DNA of 64,000 nucleotides from contig NZ_JAATHD010000009.1 in assembly GCF_011947265.1 (NCBI RefSeq), positions 144,971 through 208,970 on the forward strand, given 5' to 3'. Position numbers and translations under genes: made by a program. Within the stretch, counting starts at the first letter, position 1, and every line of letters starts with the position of its first letter. Source of the DNA: Paenibacillus sp. HB172176 (GTDB lineage Bacteria > Bacillota > Bacilli > Paenibacillales > Paenibacillaceae). Below are positions 8,545-19,500 of the stretch, one piece after another. The notes beneath the pieces were generated by a model. The model made no database searches. It saw only the letters and a list, made by a program, of their open reading frames with translations, and was not told the origin of the DNA.

Positions 8545-10767
8545 TCAACCCCTGGACGCCTTCCGGTATTCGCCTGGTGTCTGTCCTGTCTGTTTTTTGA
8601 ATGAACGTATAAAGGTGTTTGGATGCATATAACCAACTTGCGTCGTAATATCCTGAATGGATTCTTCCGTATTTATAAGGATCGCTTTGGCCCTCTCTAT
8701 TCGAATTTGTGTCAACTCCTCGCTGAAGTTGGCGCCAATCTCTTCTCGGAACAACCGGCTTGCCGTTTTCACATGAAGTCCGAACAGCTCGCCAAGCAGT
8801 TGAAGAGACATATCCGGATTGTTATAATGCTCCTCAAGATAGGCGCGCATCTCTAGCACAAGCTTGTAATTGGATCTTTCCGAACGAACATTTGCCATTT
8901 CTTCTTTTATAGCTCTAAGCACATCGCTCAAGCGATTCTGAAGCTCCTCCAATGTCTCCCATTCACTCGACACTCTCTCCAATTCGGCAGAGCCTGAACG
9001 CTTCCAAATTTCGTATAAATCAGGCGAAAGTCCCGCCATTTCTTTCTGCATGATAAAAATCAGATAACTGACGAAATTCGTCATCTCTTCGCGCGAGTAA
9101 ACACCATTGCGAATATCGTCGAACATCCGGTCAAGTTCCTTCTCCCAGCCCTCCTCACCACTCCGAATGGCAATAGCGAGATTGCGAATGGCATGAAAGG
9201 GATTGCTTGCCTGATGCTTCCCTCGATCTCTCAGCTGCCAGAAACCAACAACGGGAATGTCTCCCAAGGATGGCTGATAGGCAAGCGCTTCTTTCGCTTC
9301 CTCATATGCGCTGCTTAATAGATCAGGTTGATTGGATGAAGAGCCGATCCCGATTGATACACTGAAGTCCAAATGCTTGTCTATCCATTGCACCAATGAA
9401 TTCGCCTTGTCCAATGCTCCGGACTCAGATTCATAGTCGGATTCCTTATCCTGGATCATCGTTATCACTGTCAGACGATCGTTTGTCATCCATTCTGACC
9501 AAGAAACAGCTCCCGCTGTTTCCATTATTTCCCTAACAACATTGCTCAGAACGAATTTCAGTAAATTCTGATCGCGACGGGAGTATGTCTCGGCAAAAAT
9601 TCGATATTTATTAATCCGTATAACATAAGTGACAAATTCTTCGAAGACGTAGGGCATTTCCAGGTCAATCATGTCCTGTTTCCATGCATCCTGTTTGAAC
9701 GATCGAACTCCTTCCAGCCATTCCGTAAAAAATCTTTGCCTGCGATAACTTAAGGTTTCCTTATGTTGTCTTTGGTAAACGTCGGCTTGATCAAGCAGTT
9801 GCTCAAGAGCAGAATCAATGAATTTGAATTCATCTCCATTTTCTTTTTGAAACAGCTTTGCTTGCTTTTGTTCAACAAACTGTTGGATCCGATTGAGAAT
9901 AGACTGGATAGGTTTATAATTTTGCCGTGCTGCCAAGATAATCCACGCTATCCCCAGCAAGCAAAACAATGCACAGACCAGAATCCAATACTTGGATAGA
10001 GTCGATACGATTCGAAACAAATTGCCGTTCTCTACTCCATTCTGTATTTGCCAGCCTAAGTAATCGGAAACATACGTGGCTTGAATATAGTCGGCGTCTC
10101 CTTGCTCCGCATATATAGGCGTACCATCTCGATTATAAACGGCTATATGATTGTTTGGAACTGATTTGGTCAACGATTGAATCAATTGGATGATGTACTC
10201 TTTCCTAACATTTACAACGATTAGACCGTCCGTGCCCGTGAAAAGCGGCGTATATCTAATTAACGATATCATCTCTTCCGAATCCTGCTGTGAAAATCCT
10301 GAACGCATATTCGTCCACGGCCTGTTCAATGTCGATTGTTGAAGCGCTTCAACAATGACTTGCTTATCCGTAAAATGATCAAGAAGCGATGCGGACAAAG
10401 GCGTCAAAACCATCCCGTCCGAGTTCCTATACAAATAGATAGAGTCAACTAATGGCATGGCTGTAATCATATTTTTGAGTTCCTCCGACGGCTTGACCAT
10501 TGATTCATAACGATCTTCTCGCAAACTCCCCTTAAAAAAATTCATCAACGAACCCTCGGCCGCTATTTCATTCGAAACGACATTGTCAATAAATCGAAAC
10601 TCATTATCCAGAGACTGCTGCACTTGCTCCGCAAATATTTCATTTGATTCAGCTGCAGTTTTCCGTGAAACATCGTTAAATGCAAAGAGTAACGTAAACA
10701 TAAGCAACGGTACAATGAACAAAAAGATGGTGATATAAGAAAGCGCCCATCGCCGGAAGCCTGTCAT
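8545..10767 (-). CDS. Membrane-anchored AraC family regulator (YesN-like)
   Basis: About 740 residues: a first membrane segment directly after the start, an extracellular sensor stretch of about 230 residues, a second membrane segment (ILVCALFCLLGIAWIILA), a cytoplasmic linker, and a C-terminal AraC-type double helix-turn-helix in the last 100 residues (LLGELFGLHVKTASRLFREE and IQDITTQVGYMHPNTFIRSF). The frame opens at 10848, but GGAGG sits 7 nt before the ATG at 10767, and that start puts the first membrane segment at the N-terminus as in related proteins. It lies just upstream of the sugar operon and has its own terminator. It probably senses an extracellular sugar or the loaded binding protein and activates the operon; this role is inferred from position and family. 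Confidence 0.88.
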   Translation of the reverse strand: MTGFRRWALSYITIFLFIVPLLMFTLLFAFNDVSRKTAAESNEIFAEQVQQSLDNEFRFIDNVVSNEIAAEGSLMNFFKGSLREDRYESMVKPSEELKNMITAMPLVDSIYLYRNSDGMVLTPLSASLLDHFTDKQVIVEALQQSTLNRPWTNMRSGFSQQDSEEMISLIRYTPLFTGTDGLIVVNVRKEYIIQLIQSLTKSVPNNHIAVYNRDGTPIYAEQGDADYIQATYVSDYLGWQIQNGVENGNLFRIVSTLSKYWILVCALFCLLGIAWIILAARQNYKPIQSILNRIQQFVEQKQAKLFQKENGDEFKFIDSALEQLLDQADVYQRQHKETLSYRRQRFFTEWLEGVRSFKQDAWKQDMIDLEMPYVFEEFVTYVIRINKYRIFAETYSRRDQNLLKFVLSNVVREIMETAGAVSWSEWMTNDRLTVITMIQDKESDYESESGALDKANSLVQWIDKHLDFSVSIGIGSSSNQPDLLSSAYEEAKEALAYQPSLGDIPVVGFWQLRDRGKHQASNPFHAIRNLAIAIRSGEEGWEKELDRMFDDIRNGVYSREEMTNFVSYLIFIMQKEMAGLSPDLYEIWKRSGSAELERVSSEWETLEELQNRLSDVLRAIKEEMANVRSERSNYKLVLEMRAYLEEHYNNPDMSLQLLGELFGLHVKTASRLFREEIGANFSEELTQIRIERAKAILINTEESIQDITTQVGYMHPNTFIRSFKKQTGQTPGEYRKASRG

Positions 10768-10848
10768 TCTAAATCCTCCGGTAACACGATGACCCCCACT
10801 TTCCGCATGCTGTGCGGAAAGCTTCTCCGTGTAAAATGCTTTTCTCAT

Positions 10849-11340
10849 CTTAAATACATATCTCCCTTAATCGGTATTTTCCAATTAAACTATCGCCATC
10901 TTGATAAGAAGCGCCGCAGGGGCAGATAGATTCTCGCTAAATCAAAAGCGTTTTTAATCATTAGTTACATGGAGCTAGCCGACAACAGCTCTCCCTCTTC
11001 CAATACCAAGGAAATATTCAGCATATTCCCCATATTGAATTGCGCCGCTCTTAACACGCGATTTCGCCCCGCAGAATGATAAGCTTTTATGCGTCCGATC
11101 GCAATCTTAACGATGGCCATTAACTTGCCATCATCTTCATGCGATGGCCTAATCATAGACTACTATCCTATCTCGGAGAATTCGGATATGTCAAGCGTCT
11201 GCTCCGTGCACGTTCTCGACGGCATCACGATAGCAATTGAGCAGATTTAACAACTTTGTAACTAGGGAGAGGTTATTTCGCCAACAAGGGGCTTATCATA
11301 CGAGGATTCCGAAACTTAATATTAATGTATATGTAATAAA
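10849..11340. other. Gene-poor stretch upstream of the regulator
   Basis: I see no convincing gene here. A 63-codon minus-strand frame (10965-11156) has no good ribosome-binding site and no family resemblance I can name. The sequence is A+T-richer than the flanks and should contain the regulator's promoter, but no clear -35/-10 pair stands out. Confidence 0.4.
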
Positions 11341-11351
11341 ACGGGGAGCTT

Positions 11352-11398
11352 CAGCTCCAAGTGCCAACGCCCTGACGGGTGTTGGCACTTGGAGCTGA
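11352..11398 (-). terminator. Long hairpin after the MFS gene (end of siderophore operon)
   Basis: A 21-bp stem with a single G-U pair (CAGCTCCAAGTGCCAAC... against its complement) closes on a TGAC loop. It begins about 30 bp after the MFS stop. A T-rich GTTTTATT lies about ten bases beyond the stem on the minus strand, so it is probably the transcription end of the dhb-mbtH-MFS unit, though not a textbook terminator. Confidence 0.65.
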
Positions 11399-11427
11399 AC
11401 GGTCGAGGATTCGCAATGCTGAACGCT

Positions 11428-12945
11428 TTAGGCCGACTGTTTGGCGGCGGCGTTCATCGGCTGTCGAAGCTGCGCTGCGGCCGCATCCTTGCCGCGCAGC
11501 GTGAGCGACAGCGTCCAGGCCAGCAGCAGGAAGGCCGCCGCCGCGAGCAAGGCCATGCGATACGCATCCCCGTCGGGAAGCGCAGCGATTGCCGTGGTCG
11601 TTGCTGTCACCGCGTCCGCGGAAGATGCGGCATTCGCATCGGCTGCCTCGCCCGCGGATGTCGCGGCTCCGGGCGAGGCGGCGGCCAGCACGCTGCCAAT
11701 CATCGCGACGCCGAGCGCCGATCCTAGCCGGTTCTGCATCTGAAACAGCATCGTCGCCTGCCCCATGCTCGGCGGTTCGATGCGGGCGAAGGCCATAAGC
11801 TGCACCGCGCCGACGGAATGGCCAAGCGTGAAGCCGCCCAGGAGCAGCAAGAGCCGAATGAGCCATGGACTGGTAGTCGGCTGTACGAGGGACAGCATGC
11901 CGAAGATGAGCATCGCGCCCAGCAACGCTGCCTGGATGACGCGGCGGGAGCCGATTCGCTTCAGCGACCAAGGCAGACATTGCGAAGCGGCCATCAAGCC
12001 CAACGCCTCGGGGAAGGTCGTCAGCCCGGAATGCAACGGGGATGCGCCGAATATATCCTGATACATGAGAGGGAATACGTACAGCATGCCGAGCAAGCCG
12101 GCAGCCGAGCACAAAGCGATCAAGCCCGTCGTGCGATAGAGTCGATCGCCGAGCAAGCGCAGCTGCAGCATTGGAGCCTTCACCCGAAGCTCAACGATGA
12201 CCATAACGGCAAGAAGGAGCATGCCCGCTGCTCCAATACGAATGATTCCCGGCGAATCCCAGCCTTGGATCGAGCCTTGGCTTAGCGCATAGACGACCAT
12301 TGCGAACCCCGGCGCGCTAAGCAGTAAGCCTATTGCGTCCAGGCGCCGATGTTGTCCCGGCTGCCGTTGCTCCTCCTTCAAACCGAACCAGCCAAGCAAC
12401 AGCGCGATTATTCCGATTGGCAGATTGATATAGAAGCACCAACGCCATGACCAGGTCTCGACGAAGAACCCTCCAAGTATCGGTCCAATCGCCGGTGCGA
12501 CTGCAATCGGCACAATGAGCGAGCGTGAAAGCTTCGCCCGCTCCTCCGGCGGGAACGCGCGGAACAGCATCGCCATGCCAACAGGAGCAATCAGTCCTCC
12601 TGCCGCGCCCTGCACAATGCGGAACAGCACCATTTGCTCCAGCGACGAGGCAAGACCGCAGCAAGCAGAGGCAGCCGTGAATACGGCAATCGCGCCGAGC
12701 AGCACCCGCTTGCCGCCGAAGCGATCGCCGAGCCAGCCTGCGGCGGGCAGCGTTATCGCCACCGCGACCAGATAGCCGATATTGACCGTTCCCGCCTCCG
12801 CGGGCGACACGCCCATCTCCTTGCAGATCGTCAGCAAAGCGACGTTCACGATCGTCCCGTCCATCGCGACAAGGAACATGGCGGCGACATACACAAATCG
12901 GATGATGATGCGCGGGTTTAACGCCCCGGCCAGCTTATTCGCCAT
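11428..12945 (-). CDS. MFS transporter, DHA2 (EmrB/QacA) family, probable siderophore exporter
   Basis: About 505 residues with some 14 membrane segments. The first helix carries the DHA2 signature (FLVAMDGTIVNVALL) and the loop after helix 2 the MFS motif GWLGDRFGGKRVLL. A middle motif LNLPIG-like YINLPIGIIALLLG is typical for drug/H+ antiporters with 14 helices. The frame is open to 13026, but the upstream part overlaps mbtH; the ATG at 12945 lies 5 bp after the mbtH stop, so translation is probably coupled. As the last gene of the siderophore unit it most likely exports bacillibactin or its precursor. The B. subtilis exporter YmfD is a different, smaller MFS protein, so this assignment rests on position. 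Confidence 0.85.
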   Translation of the reverse strand: MANKLAGALNPRIIIRFVYVAAMFLVAMDGTIVNVALLTICKEMGVSPAEAGTVNIGYLVAVAITLPAAGWLGDRFGGKRVLLGAIAVFTAASACCGLASSLEQMVLFRIVQGAAGGLIAPVGMAMLFRAFPPEERAKLSRSLIVPIAVAPAIGPILGGFFVETWSWRWCFYINLPIGIIALLLGWFGLKEEQRQPGQHRRLDAIGLLLSAPGFAMVVYALSQGSIQGWDSPGIIRIGAAGMLLLAVMVIVELRVKAPMLQLRLLGDRLYRTTGLIALCSAAGLLGMLYVFPLMYQDIFGASPLHSGLTTFPEALGLMAASQCLPWSLKRIGSRRVIQAALLGAMLIFGMLSLVQPTTSPWLIRLLLLLGGFTLGHSVGAVQLMAFARIEPPSMGQATMLFQMQNRLGSALGVAMIGSVLAAASPGAATSAGEAADANAASSADAVTATTTAIAALPDGDAYRMALLAAAAFLLLAWTLSLTLRGKDAAAAQLRQPMNAAAKQSA

Positions 12946-12950
12946 CCCCG

Positions 12951-13160
12951 TCACAAGCCCGGCGAACGCGGCTCTCCTGCCAGCGGACGCATATCGGTCC
13001 AATTCTGCTCGATATAGCCCAGGCAAGCGTCCCGCTCTCCCTCATACTCGCTTTCCCAGCCAGCCGGAATGCCCGCGAAGGCGGGCCAGAGTGAATACTG
13101 GCCCAGCTCATTCTTAAGCGCATAATATCTCTCTCCTGCTTCTTCAAACGGATTGCTCAT
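12951..13160 (-). CDS. MbtH-like protein
   Basis: 69 residues beginning MSNPFEE and containing the invariant MbtH features: NELGQYSLWPAFAGIPAGW, the later LGYIEQNWTDMRP. MbtH proteins bind the adenylation domains of NRPS enzymes and are needed for their solubility or activity. The longer open frame to 13265 is ignored because the ATG at 13160 has a clear GGGAGG site and sits exactly at the family start. It follows dhbF after a 410-bp repeat-bearing gap and is directly followed by the MFS gene. In B. subtilis an mbtH-like gene also follows dhbF. Confidence 0.93.
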   Translation of the reverse strand: MSNPFEEAGERYYALKNELGQYSLWPAFAGIPAGWESEYEGERDACLGYIEQNWTDMRPLAGEPRSPGL

Positions 13161-13340
13161 TTGTTTTCCTCCCTGGAAGTAATAATGAATAACGCTGGAT
13201 TTCAGCACTGCAGCAGCGACAGCCCCGCGGTTAGCCGCTGATTTCTGTTTTTTATCGATACTCATTTCCCTGCAATCGGATCGGGCGTAGATCTTTGGTT
13301 GATTCGTGAGGGTGCGGCCATTTGTACAAGACGTGAAACC

Positions 13341-13522
13341 TAACGGTCACCGTTGACCGTAAGCAGCAATTTTTATTGGTTTTTAGTTTTTAACGGTCGC
13401 GAATGACCGTAAGAGTAGGGATTGAAGGGTTTCATCCATTATTTCTGTCTCTAACGGTCAAATGCGACCCTTACATTCCGTAAATCGTTTAAAACGCAGC
13501 CTAACGGTCGCGGATGTCCTTT
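13341..13522. repeat. Four spaced copies of a TAACGGTC-type repeat
   Basis: Copies start at 13341, 13391, 13452 and 13502. Each begins TAACGGTC and the first three end in a GACC...TTAC-like or GACCGTAAG half, so each is an imperfect inverted repeat. Spacing is 50, 61 and 50 bp. They fill the otherwise empty 13161-13570 gap between mbtH and dhbF. Related copies lie at 28374-28511. Confidence 0.7.
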
Positions 13523-13570
13523 AAAATAAGCAGGATATCCTTAATTGTTAATTCTCGCTTGATTAGAAAT

Positions 13571-16500
13571 CTAGATTCCGACCTCGCCCGCTCCCAGCTT
13601 CCGCGACAAGATTCGGCCAATCTCCGCAAGCGGTCCCGGCTGGCACAGATCCTTGTGGCGGCAAGCGAGATCATGCTGCTCGATGGAGCCGGTAATATAA
13701 GGCTGCCACGTATCCGGCGAGATCGGCGTGAACCAGTCCGGAATAACCGTCGAATGAACGAACAGCAGGTCGCCAGCGAACTTGCCAGGCCTGTACTCGC
13801 CCAGAATGCGCACGGAATTCACATACGTATCCTTCAGGCTCATGATGACCTCGGGCTCCAGACTGGCGAGCGCGCTTCCGTCGCTTTGCAGGATTCGAAT
13901 CGCCGCGTCCATGTCGAGCGTCTGCTCGCCCAGACTGTTGGGATCGTATCCGCCCAGCGCAAGCAGCGCGATAAGCGCTTCTTCATCGTTCGGCCCCTCG
14001 CTGATCGGGAGGAAATGACTGGGGAACGCATCGAGCATAACCAGCAGCGCGATCTCCTCGCCTTCCTCCTGCATTCGCGAGGCGACGGCATGCGCCACAT
14101 TGCCGCCAAGCGACCAGCCGAGCAAATAATACGGGCCATGCGGCTGAACGCTCCGTATATGCGCGATATAATCCTCCGCCATCTCGGTTAAGCTCGCCGG
14201 CAGCGTCTCCGCTCTGGCGATGCCTCTTGCCTGTAAGCCATAGATTGGAAAAGCGGAGCCCAGCGATTTCATCAAGCCGGCATAACACCAGCTGAGCCCT
14301 CCGGCCGGATGGATGCAGAAGAGGGGCGGACGGGCTCCGCTCTTCCGCAGCGGCAGCAGCACCTCGAGCGAGCCCTTGCCGTCGCCGCCGTCCAAACGGC
14401 CTGCGAGACCCGCCACCGTCGGCGCCTCGAACAGCGCACCGATACTCAGCGATACGCCAAGCGCCTCCTGAATGCCGCTCATCAGCTTCACCGCGAGCAA
14501 GGAATGGCCGCCAAGATCGAAGAAGCCGTCGTCGATGCCCACCTTATCCAGACCGAGAATCTCCGCATACAAATCGCATAAAATTTCTTCCTGCGGCGTT
14601 CTTGGCCCCCTGCTTTCCGTTGCACCGCTCAGCTCCGGCGCTGGCAGCGCCTTGCGATCCAGCTTGCCGTTAACCGTAAGCGGCAGCGAAGGCAGCAGCA
14701 CGACTGCGGATGGCACCATATAGGATGGCAGCAAGGAGGCCGCATGCTGGCGAAGCTCGCCCGCGCTCGGTTCGAGCCCCGCTTCCGGTACGGCATAGGC
14801 CACTAGCCGCCTGTCTCCCGGAGCATCCTCTCTGACGAGAACAACAGCCTGCGAAATACCTTCCGCCTCCGCCATAACCGCTTCGATCTCTCCAAGCTCG
14901 ATGCGGAAGCCGCGGATTTTCACCTGATGATCCATCCGACCGATATAGTCCAGCGATCCATCCTTCAACAGGCGGGCCAGATCGCCCGTCCGGTACATTC
15001 GCGAGCCTGGCTCGCCGTATGGATCAGCCATGAAGCGCTCGGCCGTCAAACCCGGACGCCGCCAATAACCGCGGGCCAGTCCTTCTCCAGCCACATACAT
15101 CTCTCCGGTCACGCCGGGCGGAAGCGGCTGCAGATACTTGTCGAGCACATAGACGCGAAGATCCGGTATCGCCGATCCGATCAGGCTGTTCGAATGGTTT
15201 TCCGTCATAGCTCTCGTCAGCGGATAATAGCTCACATGCACCGTCGTCTCGGTAATCCCGTACATATTCACCAGCCGCGGCGACCTGTCATCATGTCGAC
15301 TGTACCAGTCCTTCAGCTCCGAGAGATTCAAGGCTTCCCCGCCAAAAACGACATACCTCAGTGTCAATTCCCGTCCAATCTCCGGATTTTGTTTGTCCGC
15401 GTGCATAAGCTGATAAAAGGCGGACGGCGTTTGGTTCAGCACGGTCACTTGCTCTTCCGCGAGCAAGTGCAGAAAGGCTTGCGGCGATCGAGACACCTCA
15501 TGCGGCACGATGACCAGTCGCCCTCCGTACAGCAATGCCCCCCATATTTCCCATACCGAGAAATCGAAGGCGTACGAGTGGAACAAAGTCCAGACATCCT
15601 GCTGTCCAAAATCGTAGCCTCCCACCGCTGGCGCCGAAGGGGCGTGAATGCCGCTCGCGGCAATTGCTGCAACTGTTCCAGCTGCTTGCGCCACAACGCT
15701 CTGCGCAACTCCCGTTACATTTGCTCCCGCTTCTGCGCCCGCCTGTGTATCCTCCGCTATTCCAGCCCCTGCTTCAGCTTCCGTCCGCGTGCCTGCTTCC
15801 GTCGTCGTGAACAATCGCACCGCATTGCGATGCGGAATCATGACGCCCTTGGGCTTGCCGGTCGATCCCGATGTAAAAATGATGTAGGCGATCGAATCCG
15901 GCGTTAATGGTCGGACACGCTCGCTGTCGACAGGATTGCTCGTTGGCATCTCGCTTAGCTTATCGAGCATGGCAGGATCGTCGAGCAGAAGCTTTTCCTC
16001 CGATAGCGCAGCGTCCGTCGCCAAGCAGCCTATAAGGCGGGACGGCCTCGTATCGTCGAGGATAAACGCCAATCTCTCTCCGGGATTATCCGGATCAAGC
16101 GGCAAATACCCGGCTCCCGCCTTCAATACGGCGAGCAAGCCGATGAGCATCAGCTCCGTGCGGGGCAGCAGCAAGCCGACGATCTGCTCGGGCCCCACGC
16201 CTTGCTCTATCAGATAATGCGCCGCCTGATTCGCCCGTTCGTTAAGCTCCCCGTAGGTGTACGACGCGCCGCCACAGGTTACGGCGACGGCGTTCGGACG
16301 CCGCGCTGCCTGCTCCTCGAACAGCTCCGGGAGCGTTCGTCCCGACCAGGGATGCGCGGGAGCTACTGCTACTGTACGATGGGCATCAGGCGCTGCCGAT
16401 AAAGCTTCGCCTGATGCTCCGAGCGCTGCTTGGATCGTTGTTTCGGATGCTGTTTCGAGCGCTATTTCGGGCGCTGCTTCGGATGCTGTGTCGGGCGCTG

Positions 16501-19500
16501 CTTCGGGCGCTGTTTCAGGCGCTGCTTCGGACGCTGTGTCGGGCGCTGACGCAGCTGCGGCATCGAGAGCAGCTTTGGGCGCAGCATTCGCCGCACTCAT
16601 CGCCGCCTCTGCTGCAACAGCCGATATTCCTGTTCCTCCTCTTCCCAACCTCCTGGAGAAAGCTGTTCTCTCAGAGTCGGTCAGCAATTCGAACCGGGTA
16701 AACGGCTTATCGGGCTCCTCGCAGCCCTGCGCGAGCAGCAGCTGCCATCGCTCGGCCAGCTTCTCGATTGAGGAACGCTCGAATAGATCCGTGCTGTATT
16801 CGATCCATGCGTCGATGCCGTCAAGTGAACCGTCCGCATGGCTTCGTTCCCGGCATTCAATTGTCAGATCGAATTTAGCCCGGCCGACGGTATCCAGTCG
16901 CAGCTCGGCATCGACGCCTTCGATAGAAATGCCGGGCTCGGGTGTATTTTGGAAAGCGAGCATGACCTGAAACAAAGGATGCCTTGACCGGGAGCGCGGC
17001 GGATTCAAGATCTCCACCAATCGCTCGAACGGCACATCCTGGTGGTCATAGGCGGAGAGGTTGGAGCTTCTCACCCGCCCTAGCAGCTCGCGGAAGCCAG
17101 GCTCGCCCGAGGTGTCTGTGCGCAAAATAATCGTATTGATAAACAAACCGACCATATCGCCGAGCGCATCGTCGTTCCGTCCGGCGACCGGACTTCCGAG
17201 CGGAATATCAGCTCCTGCGCCAAGTCGCGTGAACAAGGCCGCCAGTCCCGCCTGCACGACCATGAACAAGCTGCTGCGCGTCTCTCTCGCCAGCGTTAGC
17301 AAGCGCTCATGCAGCTCAGTAGGAATGCGAAAGGCGTACGTCTCTCCGTAATGCGTCGATTCAGCGGGACGAGGGAAGTCCGTTGGAAGCTCCAACTGAT
17401 GAGGCAGATCGCTCAATCGCTCCCTCCAGAAGGCAATCTGCCTGGCGATCAGACTATCGGAGTCTCCCTCGTCGCCTAGCAGCTTCTCCTGCCACAGCGC
17501 GTAATCCGCATAGTGCAGAGCAAGCGGCTCCCATCGGGGCTCCGTTCCCCGCGCTCTCGCCGAATAAGCCTCGCTCAAATCACGGGTCAGACCGCTTAGC
17601 GACCAGCCGTCTCCGACAATATGATGCAGGTTCAACAGCAGAGCATACTCTTGTTCTGGCTCATCGCCGCGCATCAGCCGCTCCCCGTTGATCGCATCTA
17701 TCGATTGCAGAGATGCGGAGACTTTCGAGTTAATCGCATTCAAGCTCGCTGGAGACGATGCATCTGGGCTTGTTGCACCTGTCGTTGTCCCATCTGGGCT
17801 TATTGCATCTGGGCTTATTGCATCTGGGCTTGTTGCAGCAGGAGCAGACGCCTCCCGAATCGTGAACAAATGCGCCCGAAAGCACAGCTCTCGCGACAGA
17901 TCGAAGCTGTAGCGCGCCGCTTGCGCCAGCGCATCGGACAGCTCCTCCCTGCGAAGCGATGCGGTATGAAGCCGGAAATCCACGGAATTTCCTTCCAGCA
18001 CCTGCTGATGCGGCAAGCCGCCCTGCTCCGGAAAGAGCGTTCGCAGCGATTCATGGCGTTCAACGATATCCCTCAAGACCGACTCAAGAGCGGCGGAATC
18101 CAGCGGCCCCTTAAGTCGCACGACAAGCGGAATGTTATAGGTCGGACTAGGCCCCTCCAGCCGATGCAGGAACCAAAGCCTGCGCTGCGCGAAGGATAGC
18201 GGAATGACGGCTGGACGCCTTGCCCTGCGAATCGCCGGTCTGACCTCAGCCGCCTGATCGATCAGTCTCGCAATGCCCGCAGGCGTCGGCGACTCGAACA
18301 GACTTGCTATGGACAGCTCCGCCTGCAAGCCGTCGCGAATGCGGCTCATAAGACGTCCGGCGAGCAGCGAATGGCCGCCCAGCTCGAAGAAATCGTCGTC
18401 GATGCCAACCCTCGGCACATCCAGCAGCTCGGCGAACAGCTCGCAGAGCATCTCCTCCTGCGGCGTTCGCGCCGTTCGGCTGCCGAAGCCGGCTCTGGAG
18501 CCGGACCGATAGTCGGGCGCAGGAAGCATCCTCCGATCCAGCTTGCCGTTCGGCGTAAGCGGCATTTGATCCAGGAAAACAATAGCGGAGGCCCGCATAT
18601 AGTCCGGCAATCCGGCTGCCAGATGCTCGCGCAGCGCAGACGCATCCGCAGCCTCTGCCACGGCGTATGCAACCAGCCGCTTGTCGCCGGGCTGATCCTC
18701 GCGGACGACAACGGCGCCGGCGGATACTCCGGGGAAGCTCGCGAGAATGGCCTCGATCTCCGGAATTTCGATGCGGAAGCCCCGAATTTTGATTTGATGG
18801 TCGGAGCGCCCGCAATAATCCACCGTTCCATCCTGCAGCCAGCGCGCCATATCGCCGGTGCGGTACATGCGAGAGCCCGGAGGGCCGTATGGATTCGCCG
18901 TGAATCTCTCCGCGGTAAGAGCGGCCTTCCTCCAGTAGCCCAGCGCCAGACCGTCACCGGCAATGTACAAGTCGCCGGTCACGCCCGGCGGAACCGGCTG
19001 CAGTCCGCTGTCGAGAATATAGAGCTGCGTATTCCAGATCGGTTTGCCGATGGACGGTTTGGCGGGTTGCCCCTGTGCAGCGGTTTGCCTTTGTGCAGCG
19101 GGTTGCCCGCTGACAGAGCTGCGAACGGAGTCATCATCCCTATCTGATCCGTCCTGATACCGAATGCTCGTAGACCAGATCGTCGTCTCTGTAGGCCCGT
19201 ACAAATTCGTCACCTCGCCGCTCCATTTCAGCAGCTCGCGAAGTAATCCGCCAGAGAGCGCTTCGCCCCCAACCAGTATCCGCACCTGGCTCAAGGCTCC
19301 CGGTTCTTGCTCCGTCATCGCTTGCCAAAGCGAAGGAGTGGCCTGCATGAGCGTCGCGCCGCAGCTCCGAATCAGCTTCGATAACGTCGCCGGATCCTGA
19401 ATGATGCGCTTATCCGCGAGAATGAGCGCTGCGCCGCTCAGGAGCGGCATGAATATTTCCAGAATAGAAATATCGAAGGATACGGTTGTCACGGAAAGCA

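Noticed and set aside
10965..11156. 63-codon minus-strand frame
   Set aside because: Weak ribosome-binding site and no recognisable family; kept only as part of the gap description.
13514..14191. Plus-strand open frame of 225 codons
   Set aside because: It lies antisense to the thioesterase end of dhbF, has a biased composition expected from the opposite strand's codon use and no family resemblance.
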